From Nitrospira sp. (GTDB lineage Bacteria > Nitrospirota > Nitrospiria > Nitrospirales > Nitrospiraceae): a stretch of 64,000 nt of DNA. The position numbers and the translations under genes were made by a program. Location: contig JAFEBH010000020.1 of NCBI GenBank assembly GCA_018242765.1, positions 116,687 through 180,686 on the forward strand. The letters are read 5' to 3'. Shown piece after piece: positions 1 to 9,200 of the stretch (positions are counted from its first letter, which is position 1; each line of letters starts with the position of its first letter). The notes under the pieces were generated by a model that worked only from the letters and a program-made list of their open reading frames with translations, did not search any database and was not told the DNA's origin.

Positions 1-26
1 TGGTACAGCCCGCTTCACGCACCGGG

Positions 27-332
27 CTAGAGCAACACTTTCACGTCACTGCCTTCTACTTTCACCTGATAGGCTTCCACCTTGGCGGATGGATTGTTCA
101 TGCACGCGCCGGAGGTCACATCAAACCGCCACCCATGCCACGGGCAGGTGACGACGTTACCTTCCAACTCGCCTTCCCCCAAGGGCCCCTCCCGATGGCA
201 ACAAGTATTATTAATCGCGTGGATCGTCCCATCCACATTAAAGACAGCCAGTGTCTTCCCCTGTGCTTCCGCCACAATTCCGTGCCCAGGCTTGATATCC
301 GCTAATGCCGCGACCCGTACGAACTCCGCCAT
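27..332 (-). CDS. Rieske-type [2Fe-2S] ferredoxin
   Basis: This 101-aa protein is a soluble Rieske ferredoxin of the NirD/dioxygenase-ferredoxin type, an electron carrier in the cytoplasm. The cluster ligands are visible as C44-x-H46 and C63-P-W-H66, followed by the usual GWRFD turn. It has no signal peptide or membrane segment. It starts 24 bp after the stop of mrp on the same strand, so the two are probably co-transcribed, pairing an Fe-S carrier with an Fe-S protein. Its redox partner cannot be read from the window. Confidence 0.9.
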   Translation of the reverse strand: MAEFVRVAALADIKPGHGIVAEAQGKTLAVFNVDGTIHAINNTCCHREGPLGEGELEGNVVTCPWHGWRFDVTSGACMNNPSAKVEAYQVKVEGSDVKVLL

Positions 333-356
333 AGCTTCCCTCCAACGTCAGGCCGA

Positions 357-1232
357 TCAATTCGTGCTGAACGGCTGCTTGATCTTCTTGAGTAAACTGT
401 CGATCGACGAACCGCTGTTCCCGCTACCCTTCAGCTGATCCATGAGCTTCTGGGCGATATCTCGAAACGCCTGGGCCTGTGGCGAGGCCGGATCAGCCAC
501 GACGATCGGATGACCGGTATCTCCACCATCGCGAATCGCGGGATCGATGGGGATTCGCCCCAGGAATGGGACACCGACTTTAGCCGCTGCCCGTTCTCCA
601 CCTCCATGCGAGAAAATCTCTGTCCGCTCATGGCAATGACCACAGACAAAGTAGCTCATGTTCTCGACAATCCCCAAGAGCGGCACATTCACCTTCTGAA
701 ACATGGCCATGCCCTTACGGACATCATACAAGGCGACTTCTTGCGGCGTGGTCACGGTAATGGCACCGGCCAACGGCACCATCTGTGACAAGGAAAGTTG
801 CACATCACCTGTACCAGGCGGCAAATCAATCAACAAATACTCCAGTTCGCCCCAGAGTACATCACGGAAGAAGGCTTGGAGATACTGATGCACCATCGGC
901 CCACGCCACACCAACGGAGCTTCTTCCGGCACCAGAAAGGCCATGGAGATGAGCTTCACCCCGTGATTCTCGACGGGAACGATCTTGCCGTCTTTTTGTT
1001 CTGGTCCAGTGGTGCTTCCCATCATCATCGGAATGTTGGGGCCATACAGATCCGCATCCAATAGACCAACCTTTGCACCGGCAACCGCCAGCGCACAGGC
1101 CAGATTTGCGGCAACGGTAGATTTGCCGACGCCACCCTTTCCACTGCTCACTGCGACGACGTGTTTGACTCCAGGGATCAAATTATCTTTTGCCTGGGGC
1201 TGCTGTGCCCCATGACCATGTTCATCAGCCAT
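357..1232 (-). CDS. mrp: Mrp/ApbC-type P-loop Fe-S cluster carrier ATPase
   Basis: The 291-aa product belongs to the Mrp/NBP35 family, cytoplasmic ATPases that bind and transfer [4Fe-4S] clusters to apo-proteins. The deviant Walker A motif SSGKGGVGKST lies at residues 29-39 and the cluster-binding C197-x-x-C200 is present. The start at 1232 was chosen because a GGGAGAAG Shine-Dalgarno sequence precedes it; the frame stays open further upstream but without family similarity. The N-terminal DUF59 domain of longer Mrp proteins is absent. The Rieske ferredoxin follows 24 bp downstream. Confidence 0.92.
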   Translation of the reverse strand: MADEHGHGAQQPQAKDNLIPGVKHVVAVSSGKGGVGKSTVAANLACALAVAGAKVGLLDADLYGPNIPMMMGSTTGPEQKDGKIVPVENHGVKLISMAFLVPEEAPLVWRGPMVHQYLQAFFRDVLWGELEYLLIDLPPGTGDVQLSLSQMVPLAGAITVTTPQEVALYDVRKGMAMFQKVNVPLLGIVENMSYFVCGHCHERTEIFSHGGGERAAAKVGVPFLGRIPIDPAIRDGGDTGHPIVVADPASPQAQAFRDIAQKLMDQLKGSGNSGSSIDSLLKKIKQPFSTN

Positions 1233-1398
1233 ATCTCTTCTCCCATCTGATTGGACTCGTCGTTCATTACTATGCACTGACACAGACATCGAGCCGCCAT
1301 GACACACCGATTTAATATCATAAACGATGGAATACGAAAAATAATATGGGTCGGTCGGGCTATCCGTGATATGCCGACCGGGGAAGGTCGGGTGATGG

Positions 1399-2262
1399 TC
1401 AATACACCGAGGAATCGAGCCGGCGCAGCTTGCTGGCCAAGCCAACCAGTGACAAGGCATAGATGATCCACTTGGACGGATCGAAATTGTACCACTGCGG
1501 GCCGTTGCGGTAGTCGCGGGCATAGGTATGGTGATAATTGTGGTAGCCCTCGCCAAAGCTGATGAAAGAGATCAGCCAGCTGTCGCGGCTGCTGTCCTGC
1601 GTGCCGTGGGGCTGCCTGCCGATCATATGGCAGAGGGAATTGACGGTGAAGGTCGAATTGAGGACCATGAACATCCGAAACAGCCCGCCCATGAGAAGCC
1701 CACTGATACCGCCCCAAAGGGTACCATGCCACCAGAATCCGATACAGAACGGGACGACAAGGCCGGAAGCGACGATCGGCCAGTAGTACTGGTGTTGCCA
1801 GAGAATCACCGGGTCTCGGCGCAGCCGAATTTCATATTTACCGAGGCGGTGCGGCGTATTGTAGAAGAGCCAGCCGCAGTGGCTGTGCCAGAATCCTCTG
1901 GTCGCATTATAGGGATCTTCATCCGTGTCCGTGCGAGCATGATGGCGAATATGGTCCGCACCCCAGACCAACGCCGAGTTTTGTAAGGCCCACCCGCCGG
2001 CGATCAAAGCCAGGCACTTCACCCAATCGGGACAGTCAAAGCTTTGATGCGCCACTAACCGGTGATAACCGACCGTGATCCCCATCCCTGTCACGATGTA
2101 CATGACGAAAAAATGTATCCAGTCAAACAGCGTATAGCCGATATAGTACCCATAGAGGCATACGCCGACGACCGTCACGGCAACGATTGCGCAGAAGAGC
2201 GCGCATGTGATGTAGGAAAACCCTGATGTCGGGTGTGATGCGAGCGGATCCGTCTCGGCCAT
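1399..2262 (-). CDS. Membrane acyl-CoA/acyl-lipid delta-9-type fatty acid desaturase
   Basis: This 287-aa integral membrane di-iron enzyme introduces a double bond into fatty acyl chains, adjusting membrane fluidity. The three histidine boxes are intact: HRLVAH (67-72), HIRHH (104-108) and HNYHH (241-245). Hydrophobic segments flank them (about 15-62, 160-180 and 185-205). The ATG at 2262 has an AGGA motif just upstream. A GTG at 2352 would add 30 residues that look non-coding. Electron donors are not encoded alongside. It is transcribed divergently from the proline utilisation gene. Confidence 0.88.
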   Translation of the reverse strand: MAETDPLASHPTSGFSYITCALFCAIVAVTVVGVCLYGYYIGYTLFDWIHFFVMYIVTGMGITVGYHRLVAHQSFDCPDWVKCLALIAGGWALQNSALVWGADHIRHHARTDTDEDPYNATRGFWHSHCGWLFYNTPHRLGKYEIRLRRDPVILWQHQYYWPIVASGLVVPFCIGFWWHGTLWGGISGLLMGGLFRMFMVLNSTFTVNSLCHMIGRQPHGTQDSSRDSWLISFISFGEGYHNYHHTYARDYRNGPQWYNFDPSKWIIYALSLVGLASKLRRLDSSVY

Positions 2263-2460
2263 GTGTCCTGTGGTCAACAACCCCAACGAGGTCCACCATG
2301 GCAAACGGGCTTCGGTGAACGTGTTGCAGACGCCGCACTGTAACGGAACCACTGCCCGTTTTCAACCAGCCGACGGACAGGATCGCTCACACATGATCTC
2401 CGTGGCAGTCGTTGGGAGTATACTACCCATAGGAGCAGGGACGACCAGGAAAGAGGCGGC

Positions 2461-5409
2461 ATGACGACGAATCCATCGGCGCGCGAACCAGTCATACTCC
2501 GAATCGGACAACACCTGGCCCAGTTGTCCGCCGGTCGTACCCCGACCGTCTTCGACAGTCGCTGGTGGTCACAAAGCGTGATCAACCTGGCGATGAAAGA
2601 TCCCACGTTCAAAGTGCAGCTATTCCGGTTTATCGATGTGCTCCCCGCCGTCGCTTCGGATCAGGCCGTCGTGCGGATGGCGGACGAATACTTTGGAGCA
2701 CTCCATGGTCAAGTGTTCGGACTGCAATGGGGCCTCAAGGCGTTGGCGGCGACGAGTGTCGGGGCCACCATCACGGGGAAATCCATCCGTCATCAGGTCG
2801 AGCAGATGGCGCGCATGTTCATTGCCGGGGGTTCGGTGGAAGAGGCACTCCCCGTCCTGGCGAACCTCTGGAAAGACGGACGTGCCTGGTCGGTGGATTT
2901 GCTCGGCGAGGCCACGATCAGCGACATCGAGGCGGACCGGTATCGGGATCGATGCCTGGACGCCTTGACGCTACTAGGCAAGACCGTCGACACATGGCCG
3001 TCGTCGACGATGTTGGAACAGGATCATCTCGGCTCGCTGCCGCGGGCACAACTTTCTCTGAAGATCTCCGCGTTGACCTCGCGGTTAGACCCGATCGATC
3101 CCGTCGGCACCTATCGGGCCGTGGCGGCCCGGATACACCCGATCGTGGAACAGGCGGCGACCCTCGGGTGCGGATTGATCTTTGATATGGAGCAAGCGGA
3201 GACGAAAACCTTGCTGCTCGAGATGTTCAGGAACCTCTTCGACGAACCGGCGTTTCGGACCTTTCCCCACGCCGGCGTGGCGATGCAAGCCTATCATCGG
3301 GAAGCCGACCAGGACATTCGATCCCTCATCGCCTGGGCAGAACGACGGAACTGTCCGATCACGATTCGACTGGTGAAGGGAGCCTATTGGGATTCGGACA
3401 CGGTGCGCTACCGCCAGGCGGGGTGGCCGGTCCCACTGTTTGAGCACAAGGCGGAGACCGACGCGAACTATGAGGCACTCGTGCCCTTGCTCCTGAACCA
3501 CCGTCAGGTCATCCGCCCGGCATTCGGGACGCACAATCTACGAACCTTGGCCGTCATCGAAGCGGAGGCGGACGCGCACCGGTGCGGCCCGGAGACGGTC
3601 GAGTATCAGATGATTTACGGCATGGCGGAACCGTTTCAGCATGCGATGGTCGCGCATGGCCGGCGAGTGCGATTGTATACGCCGGTCGGCCGATTACTAC
3701 CGGGGATGGCCTATCTGGTCCGGCGATTACTGGAAAATACGTCGAACGAATCGTTTCTACGGAAGGAGTACGTGGAGTCGCAGTCATTGGCGACCCTCCT
3801 CACTCCGCCGATGGTCCCCGCTTCCACATTGCCACGATCCAGAGAGGACGATTCGTTTTTCAATGAGCCGCACAGCGATTTTTCCCGGCAGGAAATCCGT
3901 ACGGCCATGCAGACCGCAATCGACCGGGTGCGAACCGATCTGGGGCGGACCTGGCCGTCGACCGTTCGGGGGAAGCGGCTGACCGGTCCCCTGATGGCGT
4001 CGCACAACCCCACACGGCCTGACGAACTCGTCGCGACCGTTCAGGCGGCTTCACCGGCCGACGTGGCTGCCACAGTCGGCGCTGCGGTGGCAGCGGGCGC
4101 AGCATGGGGGCAACGGCCCGCAGTAGAACGAATCGCCGTGATGCGACGCGCGGCTGGACTCATGCGCGAGCGCCGGTATGACCTGGCTTCCAGGGAACTG
4201 TTCGAAGTCGGAAAGCCCTGGCGGGAAGCCGACGCCGACGTGGCGGAGGCCATCGACTTCTTGGAGTTCTACGCCCAGCAGATGACGCGTCTCAGCGAGC
4301 CGCTCCGACTCGGACATTACCCCGGAGAGTTGAATCAACGGTGGTATCGTCCTCGTGGCCTGGCCGCGGTGATCGCGCCCTGGAACTTTCCGTTGGCGAT
4401 TCCAGCCGGCATGATCAGTGCGGCCCTGGTCACCGGCAACGCAGTACTCTTTAAGCCTTCCGAGCGTGCTTCCTTGTTGGGAGTGCTGTTGACGGACCTG
4501 TTCCATGAAGCCGGTGTGCCGACAGATGTTTTGTACTGCCTTCCCGGTGGCCCTGAGATCGGACGGGCATTGTCCCAGCGACCGGAAATCGCCACGATCG
4601 CCTTCACCGGATCGAAGGATGTGGGACTGGGGTTATGGGCTGACGCCGCGACGGTCCACCCCGGTCAAACACTGGTGAGGCGGGTGATCACGGAGATGGG
4701 TGGTAAAAACGCCATCATCGTCGACGACACGGCAGATCTCGACGAAGCCATCGCCGGCGTGGTCGCATCCTTCACGGGCTACGCGGGGCAGAAGTGTTCG
4801 GCTTGTTCCCGCGCCATCGTGCTAGACAGCGTCTACGATCAGTTTCTTACGCGGCTGCGTGATGCCGTGATGAGTCTCACGCTGGGCGACCCGTGCGATC
4901 CCGGCACGCAGATCGGTCCCGTGATCGATGACCGGGCGAAGCGACGCATCGAAGAATTCATCACGTTGGGTATGGCAACGCATCGGGTGATCGTTCGCCG
5001 TGCTACGGAAGGACCGGGGTACTTCGTAAGCCCGACCGTATTCGCCGATGTCGGGCCAGACGATCGGTTGGCACAGGAAGAAATCTTCGGCCCGGTGCTG
5101 GTGGTCATGAAAGCGACGACCTTGGCTGAGGCACTGGAGATGGCCAACGCGACAAGATATGCCCTGACCGGCGGAATCTATTCACGAAGCCCCGCCAACC
5201 TCGCCATGGCCCGTGAGCAGTTCGATGTAGGAAACCTCTATGTGAACCGCCCCATCACCGGGGCGCTCGTCTCTCGGCAACCCTTCGGGGGACACCGTTT
5301 ATCAGGGGTAGGCGCGAAAGCCGGCGGGGAAGACTACTTGGCTCAGTTCATGATCACCCGCATCACGAGTGAAAATACCCTCCGACGGGGATTCGAATCG
5401 ACTCAGTGA
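2461..5409 (+). CDS. putA: Bifunctional proline dehydrogenase / delta-1-pyrroline-5-carboxylate dehydrogenase
   Basis: This 982-aa enzyme oxidises proline to glutamate in two steps. The N-terminal proline dehydrogenase TIM barrel covers roughly residues 40-450 and shows the FAD/proline-site signature RLVKGAYWDSD and the FGTHN motif. The aldehyde dehydrogenase half (about 510-980) carries PWNFPLAIP, FTGS and the catalytic Cys779 in GQKCSACSR. The ribbon-helix-helix DNA-binding domain of enterobacterial PutA is absent, so this is a compact enzyme-only form that should not regulate its own gene. Its stop overlaps the convergent gene at 5403 by 7 bp. Confidence 0.95.
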   Translation: MTTNPSAREPVILRIGQHLAQLSAGRTPTVFDSRWWSQSVINLAMKDPTFKVQLFRFIDVLPAVASDQAVVRMADEYFGALHGQVFGLQWGLKALAATSVGATITGKSIRHQVEQMARMFIAGGSVEEALPVLANLWKDGRAWSVDLLGEATISDIEADRYRDRCLDALTLLGKTVDTWPSSTMLEQDHLGSLPRAQLSLKISALTSRLDPIDPVGTYRAVAARIHPIVEQAATLGCGLIFDMEQAETKTLLLEMFRNLFDEPAFRTFPHAGVAMQAYHREADQDIRSLIAWAERRNCPITIRLVKGAYWDSDTVRYRQAGWPVPLFEHKAETDANYEALVPLLLNHRQVIRPAFGTHNLRTLAVIEAEADAHRCGPETVEYQMIYGMAEPFQHAMVAHGRRVRLYTPVGRLLPGMAYLVRRLLENTSNESFLRKEYVESQSLATLLTPPMVPASTLPRSREDDSFFNEPHSDFSRQEIRTAMQTAIDRVRTDLGRTWPSTVRGKRLTGPLMASHNPTRPDELVATVQAASPADVAATVGAAVAAGAAWGQRPAVERIAVMRRAAGLMRERRYDLASRELFEVGKPWREADADVAEAIDFLEFYAQQMTRLSEPLRLGHYPGELNQRWYRPRGLAAVIAPWNFPLAIPAGMISAALVTGNAVLFKPSERASLLGVLLTDLFHEAGVPTDVLYCLPGGPEIGRALSQRPEIATIAFTGSKDVGLGLWADAATVHPGQTLVRRVITEMGGKNAIIVDDTADLDEAIAGVVASFTGYAGQKCSACSRAIVLDSVYDQFLTRLRDAVMSLTLGDPCDPGTQIGPVIDDRAKRRIEEFITLGMATHRVIVRRATEGPGYFVSPTVFADVGPDDRLAQEEIFGPVLVVMKATTLAEALEMANATRYALTGGIYSRSPANLAMAREQFDVGNLYVNRPITGALVSRQPFGGHRLSGVGAKAGGEDYLAQFMITRITSENTLRRGFESTQ

Positions 5410-6197
5410 CCCTTGGCGGGTTTGATCTCGTACTCTTCCAGCTCCTCCATAATCTCCGTCACCACACCACGGTCCTCTTTAATGGCGGACAATTCCTGGC
5501 GCTCGGTATATTTCACAAGGCCGACCCCTTTGGCGAACCAGGCCGTCATGACATCGATGCCTGACACGGTGCGCTTGCTGTCGGATAGATGAATGTGCAT
5601 ATTCATGCGCGCTTCAACCTTGACGGCGTCCTGAAACGTTCCGGCCGGAACCGTGACAATATCGCGACTGATCACCTTGCTCCACCCCTGCGTATCCACC
5701 CTTTCGTCCGTTCCGTCACGATCCATGTCGCTTCCGAAGTCGAGCCCCGTTCGATCAAACTGTTGGAACGAAGACGGGACTTTGAGGGGAAACCGGAAAA
5801 TCTGATAGGGGGTGATCTGCTTCTCCAGCGGCGTGCCCGGCTCCGATCCATAATAGACGATCCCGACCACATCGCGGCGATAAAAACTATCCGAATCTCC
5901 ATGATTGCCCGGGTTCGTATCGTGAAAAACGGTCACCGCCACCCCATTGAGGGTCTTGGTTCCCGAAACCGTGGAAACATTCTCGAAGAACTTCCGTTCA
6001 ATCGTCTGCAACGGTCCCTCGGTGATCTGACCACGATAGGTCCAACGACTGCCGACCGTATCAGGGAAATACTCCTCGGACTTGGCAATCGTGAAGGGCT
6101 CTTCCGCCCCACCAACCCCAGGCCAGGTCAAGAGACCGAACAGCAAACAGACTCCCACTTGCAAGACCAATCGCATAGCCACTCCAGGTTTCATCAT
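5403..6197 (-). CDS. Secreted hypothetical protein
   Basis: The function of this 264-aa protein is not recognised. It begins with a clear Sec signal peptide (MRLVLQVGVCLLFGLLTWPGVGGA, cleavage near residue 31), so it is periplasmic or outer-membrane associated. The mature part is a beta-rich sequence starting FTIAKSEEYFPDTVGSRWTYRG, reminiscent of lipoprotein-like domains that begin with a 'YFPL..G..W.Y' motif. The start could be either of two adjacent ATG codons (6197, 6194) or the later one at Met8. It is convergent with putA and the 3' ends overlap by 7 bp. Confidence 0.75.
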   Translation of the reverse strand: MMKPGVAMRLVLQVGVCLLFGLLTWPGVGGAEEPFTIAKSEEYFPDTVGSRWTYRGQITEGPLQTIERKFFENVSTVSGTKTLNGVAVTVFHDTNPGNHGDSDSFYRRDVVGIVYYGSEPGTPLEKQITPYQIFRFPLKVPSSFQQFDRTGLDFGSDMDRDGTDERVDTQGWSKVISRDIVTVPAGTFQDAVKVEARMNMHIHLSDSKRTVSGIDVMTAWFAKGVGLVKYTERQELSAIKEDRGVVTEIMEELEEYEIKPAKGH

Positions 6198-6329
6198 TTC
6201 AGTGCACTACAGAGACGTGATTTTCACGGTACCATAGCTATCACAATAGCGGCAAGCCGATCGGTACTCTATCAAGATACGCCTTGTGCTTGCCTTGACT
6301 AGCCTCTCGCCGCATAATCCTCGCCAGAT

Positions 6330-7106
6330 ATGGAAAATCAGACATTCCCGACACCAGCGGTAATAGGTCAACGAGAAAAACAAGCTAATCCTCCATCCGT
6401 CCTCGTCACCGGAGCTTCAGGAGGGATCGGTCGAGCGATCAGTCAGGCCTTTGGACAGATTGGATGGTATGTGGGCGTCCATTACTATCAGAACAAATCG
6501 GCAGCCGAAGCGACATTGAACCAACTCCGCAAGGTCGGAGGAACCGGTGAGGCCTACGCCGCGGACATTCGGGAACCAGAGTCCGTTCGCCGCATGTTCG
6601 ATCAATTCTCCCGCGATACCCATGGCCCCGTCGCCGTAATCTGTAACGCCGGAATCGGACAGAGCGAATTGCTTGTGCGTCATGCGGACGACATCTGGGA
6701 CGATGTCATCGCCACGAATCTCACCGGCACGTTTCACTGTTTGCGAACCAGCGCACCTCTCTTGCTCGCGCGCGGCGGAGGCTCCATCATAGTCATCGGC
6801 TCGCACACCGGATTCCACGGCGCGAGGGGACAGAGTGCCTACGCTACATCGAAAGCGGGGCTGATTGGGTTAGTCAAATCGGCCGCGTTGGAATGGGGGC
6901 CGCAGAACATTCGGGTGAATCTCGTGTTGCCGGGATGGCAAAAGACCGACTTGACGGAGGGGATATTCCCCGAAGACAAAGGGTGGCTCGATCATGCCTT
7001 GCGCCGGCCGGCTGCGCTTGACGAAGTCGTCGGCACGATCGTGCATCTGGCTCAACTCAAGGATACCTCTGGACAGGTGTGGAACAGCGACAGCCGGCAT
7101 CTATAA
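6330..7106 (+). CDS. Short-chain dehydrogenase/reductase (FabG-like)
   Basis: This 258-aa cytoplasmic NAD(P)-dependent reductase has the glycine motif TGASGGIG (27-34), NAG (106-108), Ser158 and the catalytic Y171-x-x-x-K175. It resembles 3-oxoacyl-ACP reductases but the window does not define its substrate. It lies 135 bp upstream of bioD in the same direction, so a role in making the pimeloyl precursor of biotin is possible but is only inference from position. An unusual N-terminal extension of about 20 residues precedes the Rossmann fold. Confidence 0.85.
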   Translation: MENQTFPTPAVIGQREKQANPPSVLVTGASGGIGRAISQAFGQIGWYVGVHYYQNKSAAEATLNQLRKVGGTGEAYAADIREPESVRRMFDQFSRDTHGPVAVICNAGIGQSELLVRHADDIWDDVIATNLTGTFHCLRTSAPLLLARGGGSIIVIGSHTGFHGARGQSAYATSKAGLIGLVKSAALEWGPQNIRVNLVLPGWQKTDLTEGIFPEDKGWLDHALRRPAALDEVVGTIVHLAQLKDTSGQVWNSDSRHL

Positions 7107-7151
7107 TGGGAACGTATCTTGTGATGAGACGCTCGTTCCGTCGATCGCGAG

Positions 7152-7228
7152 TCACAAGTTTCACGTTCAAAGTTTCAAGTTGTGCAGAAACCTCAAACAT
7201 GAAACATTAGACCTGAAACTCAAAACAG
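7152..7228. repeat. Heptad inverted repeat of GTTTCAA type upstream of bioD
   Basis: The stretch is built from 7-bp periodic units, AAGTTTCA-like in the left arm and GAAACTC/GAAACAT-like in the right arm, so it can fold back on itself imperfectly. Similar architecture occurs upstream of bioB (43149-43222) and at the start of nadD (40534-40600). The element does not look coding. Its role is unknown; REP-like elements and mRNA-end structures are possibilities. Confidence 0.6.
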
Positions 7229-7241
7229 TCACCTCTGTCCT

Positions 7242-7979
7242 ATGAACCACGGCATATTCATAACCGGCACTGATACAGGAGTCGGAAAAACCCTGGTCAC
7301 GGCAGCCCTCGCGCTTCATCTGAAGAAACAGGGGCTGACAGTCGGTGTGATGAAACCGATTGAAACCGGGACCTCACCATCAAAAGAAGCTCAGTCCGAT
7401 GCCGCACGGCTCCGAACCATCATTGAGAGCGACGAACCGCTGGGCGCCATCCGTCCCTATGCGTTTGAACTGCCGGTTGCTCCGCTGGCTGCAGCACAAA
7501 AGGAAGGACAGGCCATCAACTTGGAGACGATCAAGAAGGTCTACCGGCTCCTCTCCAGCCGATACGATTTCATGGTTGTAGAAGGAGTTGGCGGGGTGCG
7601 CGTGCCGATTACCCCAAAAATCGGCGTGACTGATTTGATCCGATTGCTACGTCTTCCGGTCGTCGTGGTCGGGCGATCCGGATTGGGAGGCATCAATCAT
7701 GCGTTGCTGACCATTGAGGCGCTGCAGCGGAGCAGAATTCCCATCCTCGCCCTGGTCCTCAACCAAACCGAATCGGCTCGATCAGCAGTCGCTCGTTTAC
7801 AACAGCGGACTACGTTGGAGATTCTTCGCAAACAGGCGGGCGTCCCAGTGCTCGGCCCCCTTCCCTATGAACCAGGCATTCCGGGACGATTCCGACCCGC
7901 CGTTCAACATCTGGCCCGATCAGCGGCCATTAAGAAATTGGCGCAGTTGGTGAAGAGAGCCGAGCGACGAAGTCGCTGA
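7242..7979 (+). CDS. bioD: Dethiobiotin synthase
   Basis: The 245-aa enzyme carboxylates 7,8-diaminopelargonate to dethiobiotin using ATP and CO2, the penultimate step of biotin synthesis. The P-loop GTDTGVGKT is at residues 9-17, MKPIETG follows at about 39-45 and VEGVGGVRVPI supplies the Mg/ATP-binding segment. The 3' end overlaps the convergent thiE gene by 50 bp, an unusually long coding overlap. bioB lies 36 kb away, so biotin genes are scattered here. Confidence 0.93.
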   Translation: MNHGIFITGTDTGVGKTLVTAALALHLKKQGLTVGVMKPIETGTSPSKEAQSDAARLRTIIESDEPLGAIRPYAFELPVAPLAAAQKEGQAINLETIKKVYRLLSSRYDFMVVEGVGGVRVPITPKIGVTDLIRLLRLPVVVVGRSGLGGINHALLTIEALQRSRIPILALVLNQTESARSAVARLQQRTTLEILRKQAGVPVLGPLPYEPGIPGRFRPAVQHLARSAAIKKLAQLVKRAERRSR

Positions 7980-8604
7980 TTGTTTGCCGAATCTCCGGTG
8001 CCTTGAGGATTGCGGAGATCACCGCGACTCCGTTCGCTCCCGCTTGTATCACATCCCCGACCTGATCAAGCGTGATCCCGCCGATGGCAAAGATCGGAAG
8101 CGGCGTCAGCGGACGAATGGCCTTCAACCCGGCCACACCAACGACGGGATCGTGATCGGTCTTCGAGCCCGGCTTAAAAATCGGACCGAAGCCGAGGTAG
8201 TCCGGCCCACCTGCCGTTGCCACCCGCACTTGCTCTGGATTATGCGTCGAAATCCCGATCAGCTTGTCCGGCCCCATGATCTTTCGAGCGAGGCCAAGCG
8301 GCAAATCTCCTTGCCCCAAGTGGACTCCATCTGCATCGACGGCCAACGCCAAATCGCAGCGATCGTTCACGATGAACCATGCGCCCAGCTCACGCGCTAT
8401 CTTTCGGAGAGGCAAGGCCTCCGCATAGGCTTCCTTCATCGACACAGTCTTGTTCCGATACTGAAAGAACCTGGCTCCCGCTCCCGCTGATATTTTCAGA
8501 ACTTCCACAAGCGGGCGATCAGGATTGACCGATGGATCAAGAATGACATAGAGGCCGGTGAGTCCTGCCCTCCGGTGATCGTTCTCCCCCGAAATCTGGG
8601 TCAT
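7930..8604 (-). CDS. thiE: Thiamine phosphate synthase
   Basis: This 224-aa TIM-barrel enzyme joins the thiazole and pyrimidine moieties into thiamine phosphate. Visible family features are FFQYRNKT, FIVNDRCDLALAVDADGVHLGQGD, IGISTHN and FAIGGIT. The start at 8604 gives a normal family length and sits 5 bp after the stop of the upstream SRPBCC-like gene, so the two are co-transcribed. A longer open frame upstream overlaps that gene and was not used. The 3' end overlaps bioD on the other strand. Confidence 0.93.
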   Translation of the reverse strand: MTQISGENDHRRAGLTGLYVILDPSVNPDRPLVEVLKISAGAGARFFQYRNKTVSMKEAYAEALPLRKIARELGAWFIVNDRCDLALAVDADGVHLGQGDLPLGLARKIMGPDKLIGISTHNPEQVRVATAGGPDYLGFGPIFKPGSKTDHDPVVGVAGLKAIRPLTPLPIFAIGGITLDQVGDVIQAGANGVAVISAILKAPEIRQTISDFVARLSSPTAPIS

Positions 8605-8609
8605 AGCAA

Positions 8610-9200
8610 TTATCGTGTGGCTTCGAGAAGCTTCTGCTTGACGAGACGGAAGTGCGTTTCCAATTCTTGTCTGGTCACCATCGCCACAAGCCAATCAGGC
8701 ACCATGAAGGCCGGCTGAACAACCAGCTCGAAACCTGCCGACGTCTGATTCCCATCTCCCACCGGCTGCAACGTCCACACCCGATGATAGCGCTTGAAAT
8801 CGCCGGCCTTGAGATCCGTGGACAGGACACCGTTCGACAAAGCCCTTGATTCCGTCACCAGTCGGTGTTCACCCGGCATCACAGAATGTGTAATGCGCAG
8901 ATCGACGGTCGCCACCCCCTCGTGAACGTTCACCTCAGCCACCCGCATGGGTGTTTCAAATAACTCGGGCCAGTGCTGATAATCGGTCAACAACACTTGA
9001 ACGATCGCCGGTTTGGCTGGGAAGAGCACTTTGGCCGTCGCCCGAACTCCACCCTTTGGCTCGATCGTGACATCCAGGCGATCAGTATCCGCTGCCCATG
9101 CACCACCTGGCCCTGCGACGAACGTCGACGGAAGACTCTGACTGATCAGCAGACACAGGACCACCAGTAGGACAGCACTGCGTCTATCCCACAATCGCAT
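8610..9200 (-). CDS. Exported SRPBCC/START-like lipid-binding-fold protein
   Basis: The 196-aa product begins with a signal peptide (residues about 1-38, RRSAVLLVVLCLLISQSLPS) and continues as a helix-grip domain of the polyketide-cyclase/START type, with the VLTDYQHWPELFETPMRVAEV segment typical of that fold. The ligand is unknown. The start at 9200 overlaps the end of the upstream DGQHR gene by 17 bp, implying translational coupling, and thiE follows 5 bp downstream. Nothing in it suggests a direct link with thiamine. Confidence 0.75.
   Translation of the reverse strand: MRLWDRRSAVLLVVLCLLISQSLPSTFVAGPGGAWAADTDRLDVTIEPKGGVRATAKVLFPAKPAIVQVLLTDYQHWPELFETPMRVAEVNVHEGVATVDLRITHSVMPGEHRLVTESRALSNGVLSTDLKAGDFKRYHRVWTLQPVGDGNQTSAGFELVVQPAFMVPDWLVAMVTRQELETHFRLVKQKLLEATR

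Noticed and set aside
2565..3185. Alternative-frame open reading frame inside putA
   Set aside because: The composition is that of a frame-shifted GC-rich gene, and putA itself is intact across the region.
7152..7228. CRISPR-like array
   Set aside because: Units are 7 bp, contiguous and inverted between arms, with no 20-40-bp spacers and no cas genes.
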